64,000 bases of DNA from Devosia pacifica (GTDB taxonomy: Bacteria; Pseudomonadota; Alphaproteobacteria; Rhizobiales; Devosiaceae). Location: assembly GCF_014652635.1 (NCBI RefSeq), contig NZ_BMZE01000001.1, positions 62,001-126,000 on the forward strand. The letters are read 5' to 3'. A program made the translations under genes and the position numbers. The stretch's first letter is position 1. Each line of letters starts with the position of its first letter. Shown piece by piece: positions 56,871 to 64,000 of this stretch. A model generated the notes under the pieces. The model was not told where the DNA came from. It saw only the letters and a program-made list of their open reading frames with translations, and searched no databases.

Positions 56871-58985
56871 ATGATTCAACTCACCAAGCTGACGCGAGGG
56901 GCGCTTCTGGCAGTCGCCGTGTTGGCCGCCGCACCGTTCGCGGGGGCGAACGTTGCAATTGTTGGCGTCCAGTCCGTTCAGGCCCAGGAGCAGCTTGTTG
57001 CCTCTGTGCTTTTCGAGGGCAATCGGCGGTTTTCCGACGCTCAACTGCTCGATATGGTCGATGTCAGCGCGACCGGGTTGTACACCCAGCAGCGGCTGAA
57101 TTCCGACATCGAGAGTATCCGCCGAGCCTATGACGACGACGGCTTTACCCGGGTGAACGTTTCGGCACGCACCGAGGCGGTCGCCGATGGTCGCGTTCGA
57201 GTAATCTTTCAAGTCGAGGAGGGTGATCGCGCTGGCGTGGCGGCGATTAATTTCACCGGCAACAATTCAATCAGCTCGGGTAACCTCAAGGGCGCTATCC
57301 GTACCAAGGAAACCGGTATTCTCAGCTGGCTGGTGCGCGACGACACCTATAGCGATCAGCAGATCGGTATCGATCGCGAACTCATCCGTCTGTACTACGC
57401 CAACCGCGGCTTTCCTGATACCCAGGTGAACTCGGTGGGTGAATACGACCCGCAGCGCAATGCCTACTTCATCAATTTCACCATCGATGAGGGCCAGCGC
57501 TACCAGTTTGGCCAGGTCGGCATCGAGACCAGCATTTCCGGGCTGAACACGGATGTTCTTCGCAATGTGGTGGAGACACGGGAAGGTACGACCTACTCGA
57601 TCTCCGACTTGCAGGAGACGGTTCAGGACATGGCCTATGAGGCGACGGCCCAGGGCTATGCTTTCGCAGATGTGCGTCCGCGGATCGATCGGAACCCGCA
57701 GACCGGAACCTTCGACATCACGTATCTCGTTGACGAAGGCCCGCGTGTTTATGTCGAGCGCATCAACATCACCGGCAACGAGAAGACCCGTGATTATGTG
57801 ATCCGGCGTGAGCTTGAGTTCGGTGAAGGCGACCCCTTCAACCGCTCGATGGTAATCCGTGGCCGGCAGAACATTCGCGATCTAGGGTTCTTCTCCGACG
57901 TGAACGTGACCACCCAGCGCGGTAGCGCTGCGGATCAGGTGGTGCTGAACGTTGCAGTGGTTGAGCAGTCGACCGGCCAGTACGGCGCGACCGCCGGTTA
58001 CTCGACGACTGACGGCATTCTGGGCGAGGTTTCGCTGACGGAGCGCAACTTCCTTGGCCGCGGACAGTATCTCCGCGTTGCACTTGGTGCTTCTGAGAGC
58101 GGTCGGACGTTCGACTTCTCCTTCACCGAGCCGCGCTTCATGGGGCTGCGCGTGTCGAGCGGCGTCGATGTCTATCACCGGATCAAGGATGAGACGGACT
58201 CGAGCGTTTATGGCTACGAGGCAACAGGCGGGCGTCTGCGGTTCGGCGTGCCGATCACCGATACGCTCAGCGCAACTGCTTTCGTCTCCGGCGAACGCAA
58301 GCTGATCGTTGATGAGGATCCGGACAATTCGCTGCTCGTCGACGATGGCGAAGAGTTCTATAAGGCCAGCATCGGCTACACCCTGACCTATGATGGTGTG
58401 GACAATGTCGAAGATCCGACCGAGGGTCTCTATGCGACCTTCAGCCAGGAATATATCGGCATCGATCACAGCCTGATCAAAAGCGAAGCTCGTGCGCGTT
58501 ATTTCATGCCGCTGCTCGACGACAGCGGGATCGTGGCAAGCGTTCGCGGCCAGGCTGGCGTGATCAACGACCTCAGTGGCGACGGTGTTCATGTTGTCGA
58601 GGCCTTCAACCCAGGGTCGTCTTTGATCCGTGGTTTCCAGTCTCGTGGCCTTGGCCCGCGTCTGGCGAATGGCGAGTATGTTGGCTCGACCATGTATGCG
58701 GGCCTGTCGGCCGAGGTCGAATTCCCGATCCCGGCTCTGCCGGAAAACTACGGGCTGAGTGGCGCCGTTTGGGGCGATGTGGCCTGGGTAGGCGGTACAC
58801 CGGATCTGCAGGGCAATATCCTCGATCCGGGTAGCGACAACGAGCCGGTCCGCACGTCCGTAGGCGCCTCGCTGATTTGGGACTCGCCTTTCGGTCCGTT
58901 GCGCGGCGACTTCGCCCACGTGCTGAACAAGTCCGACTCGGACCGCACGCAGGTCTTCCAGCTCAGCTTGCAGACGCTGCTCTAA
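56871..58985 (+). CDS. bamA: Outer-membrane protein assembly factor BamA, four POTRA domains
   Basis: The central outer-membrane protein insertase. A signal peptide (about 1-39, ending VQAQ) is followed by four POTRA repeats: about 42-119 (FEGNRRFSDAQLLDMV), 122-211 (INFTGNNSISSGNLKG), 212-292 and 293-366 (INITGNEKTRDYVIRREL), then the 16-strand barrel with the L6 motif IRGFQSRGLGPR and GDFAHVLNK near the end. At 704 residues it is about 70-80 shorter than the five-POTRA proteins I know. By motif comparison the missing one is POTRA1; the 197-base gap upstream cannot hold it. AAGAGAGAA precedes the ATG. Confidence 0.93.
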   Translation: MIQLTKLTRGALLAVAVLAAAPFAGANVAIVGVQSVQAQEQLVASVLFEGNRRFSDAQLLDMVDVSATGLYTQQRLNSDIESIRRAYDDDGFTRVNVSARTEAVADGRVRVIFQVEEGDRAGVAAINFTGNNSISSGNLKGAIRTKETGILSWLVRDDTYSDQQIGIDRELIRLYYANRGFPDTQVNSVGEYDPQRNAYFINFTIDEGQRYQFGQVGIETSISGLNTDVLRNVVETREGTTYSISDLQETVQDMAYEATAQGYAFADVRPRIDRNPQTGTFDITYLVDEGPRVYVERINITGNEKTRDYVIRRELEFGEGDPFNRSMVIRGRQNIRDLGFFSDVNVTTQRGSAADQVVLNVAVVEQSTGQYGATAGYSTTDGILGEVSLTERNFLGRGQYLRVALGASESGRTFDFSFTEPRFMGLRVSSGVDVYHRIKDETDSSVYGYEATGGRLRFGVPITDTLSATAFVSGERKLIVDEDPDNSLLVDDGEEFYKASIGYTLTYDGVDNVEDPTEGLYATFSQEYIGIDHSLIKSEARARYFMPLLDDSGIVASVRGQAGVINDLSGDGVHVVEAFNPGSSLIRGFQSRGLGPRLANGEYVGSTMYAGLSAEVEFPIPALPENYGLSGAVWGDVAWVGGTPDLQGNILDPGSDNEPVRTSVGASLIWDSPFGPLRGDFAHVLNKSDSDRTQVFQLSLQTLL

Positions 58986-59010
58986 GCGGAAAACCGGCGG
59001 CAAACAGTAA

Positions 59011-59037
59011 AGGCCGCGGTGCTCAGCACCGCGGCCT
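59011..59037 (+). repeat. Perfect 12-bp hairpin between bamA and lpxD
   Basis: AGGCCGCGGTGC (59011-59022) and GCACCGCGGCCT (59026-59037) are exact complements around TCA. No T run follows, so it should not be a standard terminator. It lies 16 bases before the lpxD ATG and could block or delay translation or stabilise the bamA mRNA. Confidence 0.7.
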
Positions 59038-59053
59038 CATTCATGAGTGGCAC

Positions 59054-60076
59054 ATGGTCGATACGCGCTTTTATATTTCGCCATCCCCGGTCGGACTCCT
59101 GCACCTGCTCGACGAGTGTGGTGGTGAGGCGCCCGAGGACCCGAGAGGAGAGACTCTCGTTATCTCTGGCGCGGATGAGCTGGGAACCGCCGATCACAGC
59201 CAGGTCGCACTGGCAGCATCGAAGGCTTACGCGGCGGATCTGCCGCGGACGCGAGCCGGCGCTGTGATTGTCTCAGCTGCTCTTCGTGATCTCGTTCCGG
59301 CACATTGCGTGGCAGTCGTGTCTTCGCGCCCCCATGAGCTGTTCGTCGACATTCTCGAGCATCTGTACCCCGCCAGCCTGAAATCGGTGGTAACGGCAGA
59401 GCGCCCAGATCTGGCCGAGCCGCTTATCGAGGCGGATGTCCATCTCGGTCCGAATGTCATCATAGGACGTGGCGCGGAAATCGGGCGCAATACGGTGATC
59501 GGCCCCAACACCGTCATCGGCGCCGGGGTCACCATAGGCCGGGATTCAATCATCGGCGCGAACTGCACGATCCATTGTAGCCATCTCGGTAATCGGGTCA
59601 CGGTGCACCCGGGCGCACGCCTTGGAACGGAAGGATTCGGCTGGCTGGGCCATGGCACAACCAACCGCAAGATCCCTCAGCTTGGCAGGCTGATCGTTCA
59701 GGACGCCTGCGAGATCGGCCCTAATGCCACGCTCGACCGTGGCGCGCTTGGCGACACCGTCATCGGCGAAGGGACCAAGCTCGGTAATGGCGTCGTCATC
59801 GGGCACAATTCGCGCCTCGGTCGAAATTGCCTTCTGGCCCCGACAACCGGCCTCGCCGGCACCACAGTGCTCGGCGATGGCGTGGTCATGGGAGCCGGGG
59901 TCGGCACCTCCGGACATCTGTCAATTGGCGATGGCGCGATCGTTTACGCGCGTGCCGCTGTGACCAAGGACTGGCCTGCCGGCGTGAAGCTTGCCGGAGC
60001 TCCCGCTCAGGATATAAAGGACTTCTGGAGGGAGATTGCGACCGTGCGACGACTGACCAAAGGGGACCAGCGCTGA
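59054..60076 (+). CDS. lpxD: UDP-3-O-acylglucosamine N-acyltransferase
   Basis: The third step of lipid A synthesis, adding a hydroxyacyl chain to UDP-3-O-acyl-glucosamine; 340 residues. A short N-terminal uridine-binding domain is followed by a left-handed beta helix of hexapeptide repeats ([20 protein letters not shown] and onward), the catalytic region [14 protein letters not shown], and a C-terminal helix. The ATG at 59054 is preceded by GAGTGG; a frame that starts inside bamA is rejected. No skp/ompH gene lies between bamA and lpxD. The stop overlaps fabZ. Confidence 0.95.
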   Translation: MVDTRFYISPSPVGLLHLLDECGGEAPEDPRGETLVISGADELGTADHSQVALAASKAYAADLPRTRAGAVIVSAALRDLVPAHCVAVVSSRPHELFVDILEHLYPASLKSVVTAERPDLAEPLIEADVHLGPNVIIGRGAEIGRNTVIGPNTVIGAGVTIGRDSIIGANCTIHCSHLGNRVTVHPGARLGTEGFGWLGHGTTNRKIPQLGRLIVQDACEIGPNATLDRGALGDTVIGEGTKLGNGVVIGHNSRLGRNCLLAPTTGLAGTTVLGDGVVMGAGVGTSGHLSIGDGAIVYARAAVTKDWPAGVKLAGAPAQDIKDFWREIATVRRLTKGDQR

Positions 60077-60555
60077 TGGAACTTGAGACTAGCGACGTGC
60101 CGCCGAAGGCGCTTTCCACCCTCGACATCTTGAAGATCCTGGAGTGTCTGCCGCACAGGTATCCATTCTTGATGATTGACCGGATCATCGACATCGATGG
60201 CGATGAGTCGGCGACCGGCATCAAGAACGTCACGTACAACGAGCCGATCTTTCAGGGGCACTTTCCGGGCAAACCGATTTTCCCCGGTGTCCTTATCATC
60301 GAGGGCATGGCGCAAACCGCGGGCGCCATTGTGATCGCCAACGATTCGATGTCAGGCAAGAAGAACATCGTTCTCATGCTGACGATCGATAAGGCGAAGT
60401 TCCGCCGTCCTGCTGAGCCGGGCGACAAGCTCGAATACAGGATCAAGAAGATCCAGCGGCGTCGCAACGTCGGTCGCTATGAAGCCAAGGCTGTTGTGGA
60501 CGGTGTCGTGGTTGCCGAAGCAGAAATCGGCGCCATGATGGTCGAGGCGGAATAG
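60076..60555 (+). CDS. fabZ: 3-hydroxyacyl-ACP dehydratase FabZ
   Basis: A hot-dog-fold dehydratase of fatty acid synthesis, 159 residues. The signature [13 protein letters not shown], the active-site [22 protein letters not shown] (two parts; His and Glu catalytic) and the C-terminal AEAEIGAMM are present. It is coupled to lpxD by TGATG and to lpxA by a one-base overlap, a classical cluster that balances fatty acid and lipid A synthesis. Confidence 0.96.
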   Translation: MELETSDVPPKALSTLDILKILECLPHRYPFLMIDRIIDIDGDESATGIKNVTYNEPIFQGHFPGKPIFPGVLIIEGMAQTAGAIVIANDSMSGKKNIVLMLTIDKAKFRRPAEPGDKLEYRIKKIQRRRNVGRYEAKAVVDGVVVAEAEIGAMMVEAE

Positions 60556-61358
60556 TGGCTGATATTCATCCCACCGCGATCGTCGCGCCGGGCGCAAGTC
60601 TGGCTGATGGTGTGAAGATAGGGCCTTTCTGCATCGTTGGTGAACACGTCACGCTCGGTCGCGATGTCGAGCTGATTTCCCACGTATCGATCGACGGGCA
60701 TACCGATATCGGTTCCGGGTCGCGACTATTCCCTTTTGCATCCATCGGCCATCAGCCGCAGGATCTCAAATATGAGGGAGAGGCATCGCGCGTGGTGATC
60801 GGCGAGCGCTGCATGATCCGCGAAGCCGTGACGATCAATCCCGGCACCAAAGGTGGCGGCATGCTCACCCAGGTGGGCAATGACTGTCTGATCATGGCCA
60901 ACGCCCATGTCGCGCATGACAGCATATTGGGCGACAACGTCATCCTGGCAAACTATGTCGGCATTGCGGGGCACTGTGTTGTCGGAAACAATGTCACGTT
61001 CGGTGGTATCGTGGTGGTGCACCAGCGCACGCGCATTGGCGATCACGCATTCATTGGCGCGCAAAGCATGATCGATGGTGATGTGATTCCGTACGGGATG
61101 GCACTCGGCAACCGCGCGAATCTTGCAGGGCTTAACATCGTCGGCCTCAAGCGGCGCGGGTTCGAACGTGAGGAAATCCATAGGCTGCGCGCGGCCTATA
61201 GAATGATCTTCTCCGCTGAAGGAACGCTGCGCGAGCGCGTCGATGACGCTGCAGAGTTCTTCAAGGGCGATCGGCTTGTGATGAACGTCGTCAACTTCGT
61301 TCTCGAGGCGTCGGAACGGCCGATCCTCATGCCGCGCAACGGCCACAGCGAATCCTGA
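60555..61358 (+). CDS. lpxA: Acyl-ACP--UDP-N-acetylglucosamine O-acyltransferase
   Basis: The first step of lipid A synthesis; 267 residues. It starts MADIHPTAIVAPGASLADGV with hexapeptide repeats of the left-handed beta helix, contains the catalytic HVAHD segment (NAHVAHDSILGDNV), GIAGHCVVGNNVTFGG, and GLNIVGLKRRGFEREEI. The start codon is GTG, overlapping the fabZ TAG. The stop overlaps the lpxI ATG by one base. Confidence 0.96.
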   Translation: MADIHPTAIVAPGASLADGVKIGPFCIVGEHVTLGRDVELISHVSIDGHTDIGSGSRLFPFASIGHQPQDLKYEGEASRVVIGERCMIREAVTINPGTKGGGMLTQVGNDCLIMANAHVAHDSILGDNVILANYVGIAGHCVVGNNVTFGGIVVVHQRTRIGDHAFIGAQSMIDGDVIPYGMALGNRANLAGLNIVGLKRRGFEREEIHRLRAAYRMIFSAEGTLRERVDDAAEFFKGDRLVMNVVNFVLEASERPILMPRNGHSES

Positions 61359-62203
61359 TGGCGCGCAGGCTCTCGATCCTCGCGGGTTCGGGGGACTTGG
61401 TGGGCCAGGTTGTCGAAGCCGCCAAACGGGCTGGTGACCGTATACAGGTTCTGGCCCTTGCCACGAGATCTCCGATTGAGGGCACGAAGCATGTGACCGC
61501 GGATATCGGCAATCCGCTGGGAATACTGTTCTCTTTGCGCATGTTCCGTACCACTCATATCGTCATGGCCGGGGGCGTTGTCCTGCCGGACACTGCTCGG
61601 GAAGGCCTTTTACGCTTTGCCAATCGCAATACTTCGGAAAAGGCAGCTGCGCCGCCGGAACGCACGGTCGGTGATGGGGCTCTGTCCGGTATCGGCAAGA
61701 CAATAAAGACGCTCACTGGAGCTGAATTGATCGGCGTGCAGGACCTTTGTCCGGACCTTCTGGCGCCCGCAGGGCATATTGCCGGACCACAACTATCTGC
61801 TCAGAGTAGTGAGGATTGCCGCTGGGCCTTATCGCGAGCGCGGGAAGCAGGGCGGCTTGATCTCGGGCAGGCCCTGGTGACATGCGGGCGCCGCATGATA
61901 GCCGTTGAGGACATCGGTGGCACGGACGACCTCATTCGACGCTGCGGCAGCTTGAAGCGTGATGGGCGCGCGGGTGACGGTCGCGATGCCCTTATACTGG
62001 CAAAGGCGCCCAAGCCGGATCAGCCGCTCTATATCGACCTGCCTGCTATCGGACCAGATACCATCCGCAATTGCGCCGATGCAGGAATCGGTCTTGTCGT
62101 CGTTCAGGCGGGACGGTCGCTGGTGATCGAGCGCTCGAGCGTCGAGGCCGAAGCCGTGAGGGCAGGGATTTCAATCGTCGGTATCGAGCTGAGTGATGAC
62201 TGA
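61358..62203 (+). CDS. lpxI: UDP-2,3-diacylglucosamine pyrophosphatase LpxI
   Basis: Hydrolyses UDP-2,3-diacylglucosamine to lipid X; 281 residues. It is the alphaproteobacterial alternative to LpxH, formerly DUF1009. Family parts are LSILAGSGDLVGQVVEAA, GGVV and VGDGALSGIGKTIK in the middle, and the C-terminal domain with LILAKAPKPDQPLYIDLPAIGPDTI (two parts) followed by ADAGIGLVVVQAGRSLV. Location between lpxA and lpxB is standard. Confidence 0.94.
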   Translation: MARRLSILAGSGDLVGQVVEAAKRAGDRIQVLALATRSPIEGTKHVTADIGNPLGILFSLRMFRTTHIVMAGGVVLPDTAREGLLRFANRNTSEKAAAPPERTVGDGALSGIGKTIKTLTGAELIGVQDLCPDLLAPAGHIAGPQLSAQSSEDCRWALSRAREAGRLDLGQALVTCGRRMIAVEDIGGTDDLIRRCGSLKRDGRAGDGRDALILAKAPKPDQPLYIDLPAIGPDTIRNCADAGIGLVVVQAGRSLVIERSSVEAEAVRAGISIVGIELSDD

Positions 62204-63323
62204 CCCACTACGTCTTTTCATCGTAGCGGGTGAGGCGTCAGGAGACAGGCTTGCCGCCGATCTCGTCCAGGGGCTGAAGGCGCGTATGCCGGTCGAGGTC
62301 TCCGGTGTCGGTGGCGAGGAACTGGCGGAGCAGGGGCTGCGGCCGCTGTTTCCGATGGAAGATCTTGCAGTCATGGGTCTCGTGGATGTGCTCGGCCGTC
62401 TGCCGCTGCTGCTCTGGCGGGTGCGGCAAACAGCACGCGCAATCGCGGAACAGAAGCCCGACATCGCCGTGCTTGTAGACTCTCAGGAGTTCTCGCGAAT
62501 GGTCGCAAAGCGTCTGCGATCAATGGGTTATACGGGAAAGTTGATTCTCTATGTCGCACCTTCGGTTTGGGCGCGGTCGCCCGGCCGCGCGGCGCGTTTG
62601 GCGCCGCTATTTGATGAGGTGCTCGCGGTTCTGCCATTCGAGCCGAAAGTAATGCGGCAGCTAGGCGGCCCACATACCAGCTATGTCGGCCATCCCTCTC
62701 TGAAAGAAGTGTCTGGTTTCACTCGTAGCCCAGCCCCGCAACGTATAGCCCTCTTGCCAGGAAGCCGGGCGGGAGAACTACGCAGGCATCTGCCGATGTT
62801 TCGTGCCGCCGTGGCCGAAATCGCAGCGTACGACCCCTCAATGCAGTTCTACATACCCACGCTCGCGCGCACTCGAGAGACGGTTGCTGCGGCCACGGCC
62901 GATTGGCCGGTCTCGGTCGAGCGCGTGTCGGATCGGTCGCAGCGGGCGCAACTCTATGCCGAAACGCGAATGGCGCTTTGTGCGGCGGGTACAGCAACGC
63001 TGGAGGTGGCGCTTGCAGGCGTCCCGATGGTGATCGTTTACGTGATGGATCGCCCGCAGGCAGTGGTGTACCGGCGCCTCGGCCGGCCGACTGTCGGCCT
63101 TCCGAATATTCTGCTGGGCAGAAACGCCGCACCCGAACTGGTGCTCGCGCGGCCCGACGCTCGTCGCGTTGCGAAAGAAGCAGCGGCGCTGGCCAGTGAT
63201 GCCACGGCCCTCTCGGCCCAGGCAGAGGCGTTCAAGACGCTACGCCAGCTGATGGAGGATGGTGTTGAAGGAGCAGAGCGCCAAGACCCCGCAGAGCGGG
63301 TCCTGGCGCATGTGAACCGCTAG
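62196..63323 (+). CDS. lpxB: Lipid-A-disaccharide synthase
   Basis: A GT-B-fold glycosyltransferase (375 residues) that joins lipid X and UDP-diacylglucosamine. Motifs are IVAGEASGDRLAADLV, LVDSQEFSRMVAKRL, YVAPSVWARSPGRA, GHPSLKE, ALLPGSRAGELRRHLP and ALCAAGTATLEVALAGVPMVIVY in two parts. The ATG at 62196 overlaps lpxI by eight bases; a GTG one codon earlier is also possible. It ends only three bases before the stop of the convergent gltA. Confidence 0.95.
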   Translation: MTDPLRLFIVAGEASGDRLAADLVQGLKARMPVEVSGVGGEELAEQGLRPLFPMEDLAVMGLVDVLGRLPLLLWRVRQTARAIAEQKPDIAVLVDSQEFSRMVAKRLRSMGYTGKLILYVAPSVWARSPGRAARLAPLFDEVLAVLPFEPKVMRQLGGPHTSYVGHPSLKEVSGFTRSPAPQRIALLPGSRAGELRRHLPMFRAAVAEIAAYDPSMQFYIPTLARTRETVAAATADWPVSVERVSDRSQRAQLYAETRMALCAAGTATLEVALAGVPMVIVYVMDRPQAVVYRRLGRPTVGLPNILLGRNAAPELVLARPDARRVAKEAAALASDATALSAQAEAFKTLRQLMEDGVEGAERQDPAERVLAHVNR

Positions 63324-63326
63324 CCG

Positions 63327-64000
63327 TCAGCGGTCGGTGATCGGCTTGTAGTCGCGAGCCGGCGAGCCGTTATAGAGCTGACGCGGGCGGCCAATCTTCT
63401 TCTGCGGGTCGCCGATCATTTCCTTCCACTGCGCAATCCAGCCAACCGTGCGCGACATTGCGAAAATCACGGTGAACATGGACGTGGGGAAACCAATCGC
63501 GTCGAGGATGATGCCGGAATAGAAATCGACATTGGGATAGAGCTTGCGGTCGACGAAGTAGGGATCTTCGAGTGCGATGCGCTCAAGCTCCTGGGCCACC
63601 TGCAGGGTCGGGTTGTTCTCGACACCGAGCAGATCCAGCACTTCCTTGGCCGTCTGCTGCATGACCTTGGCCCGCGGGTCGTAGTTCTTGTAGACGCGGT
63701 GGCCGAACCCCATCAGCCGGAACGGATCATTCTTGTCCTTGGCCCGGGCGATGAACTCGGGGATGCGGTCAACGCTGCCGATCTGGCGAAGCATGTTCAG
63801 CGCCGCTTCATTCGCTCCGCCGTGAGCCGGTCCCCACAGGCACGCGACACCGGCGGCGATGCAGGCAAACGGGTTGGCATCGGACGAGCCGGACAGACGA
63901 ACAGTTGAGGTCGAGGCGTTCTGTTCGTGATCGGCATGCAGCGTGAAGATCAGGTCCATTGCGCGGGCAATGGTCGGGTTGATCTTGTATTCTTCTGCCG
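63327..64000 (-). CDS. gltA: Citrate synthase, C-terminal part (runs off the window)
   Basis: Condenses oxaloacetate and acetyl-CoA in the TCA cycle. About 224 residues are visible and the frame stays open to the right edge of the window, so the N-terminal half is outside. The active-site regions [41 protein letters not shown] and [14 protein letters not shown] are intact, matching the hexameric bacterial type II enzyme. It is the usual neighbour of lpxB in Rhizobiales. Confidence 0.96.
   Translation of the reverse strand, partial: AEEYKINPTIARAMDLIFTLHADHEQNASTSTVRLSGSSDANPFACIAAGVACLWGPAHGGANEAALNMLRQIGSVDRIPEFIARAKDKNDPFRLMGFGHRVYKNYDPRAKVMQQTAKEVLDLLGVENNPTLQVAQELERIALEDPYFVDRKLYPNVDFYSGIILDAIGFPTSMFTVIFAMSRTVGWIAQWKEMIGDPQKKIGRPRQLYNGSPARDYKPITDR

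Noticed and set aside
56800-56874. 24-codon frame ending in an ATGA overlap with the bamA start
   Set aside because: No Shine-Dalgarno sequence and an Arg/Ser-rich random-looking peptide; the overlap is probably chance.
57882-59003. 373-codon minus-strand frame opposite bamA
   Set aside because: Shadow of the BamA barrel region; no independent support.

Overview
This window is a stretch of alphaproteobacterial chromosome, most likely from the Hyphomicrobiales (Rhizobiales). The base composition is moderately high in G+C. The gene order clpP-clpX-lon-hup-tRNAs-nuoA-N-birA-rnj-...-proS-lolC-lolD-dnaE and rpsB-tsf-pyrH-frr-uppS-cdsA-rseP-bamA-lpxD-fabZ-lpxA-lpxI-lpxB-gltA is the core order I know from Rhizobiales. 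LpxI (rather than LpxH), a DUF1467 protein, an elongated NuoE and LexA-type direct-repeat boxes point the same way. A Devosia-like lineage is possible but is only a guess.

Layout. 1-5,004 (minus strand): the start of an unidentified gene, a GGDEF diguanylate cyclase with a CtrA-type box upstream, an RhlE-like DEAD-box helicase and parE. 5,208-8,067 (plus): two small paralogous secreted proteins, a 528-bp hairpin-rich intergenic region and an ABC-F ATPase. 8,075-9,997 (minus): the glnBA nitrogen-control operon behind a sigma-54-type promoter. 10,266-13,364: tRNA-Leu, trigger factor and NAD(P)HX repair. 13,375-14,631 (minus): a cytochrome P450. 14,774-21,480: a small conserved protein and the proteostasis block clpP, clpX, an Rsm22-like protein, lon and HU. 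21,616-23,789: tRNA-Val, tRNA-Asp and two very acidic tandem outer-membrane beta-barrel proteins.

24,075-43,015 is one tightly packed run: all 14 complex I genes (nuoA-N), birA, rnj, a DUF1467 gene and, translationally coupled at the end, a close homologue of hygromycin B phosphotransferase. 43,317-50,462 holds proS, lolC/E, lolD, a 32-codon membrane-peptide gene preceded by a LexA-type box, and dnaE. 50,637-63,323 holds translation and envelope biogenesis: rpsB, tsf, pyrH, frr, uppS, cdsA, rseP, bamA (apparently lacking POTRA1), lpxD, fabZ, lpxA, lpxI and lpxB. The 3' part of gltA (minus) closes the window.

Most of the window is conserved housekeeping. The most interesting items are the SOS-box-controlled 32-aa peptide between lolD and dnaE (a SidA-like division-inhibitor candidate), the hygromycin-kinase homologue inserted in a core operon, the structured leader of the ABC-F gene, the four-POTRA BamA, and the CtrA box before the diguanylate cyclase. 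No CRISPR array, insertion sequence, prophage or rRNA gene was seen. Everything was done by reading; no database search was possible, so family assignments rest on recognised motifs and remembered synteny.
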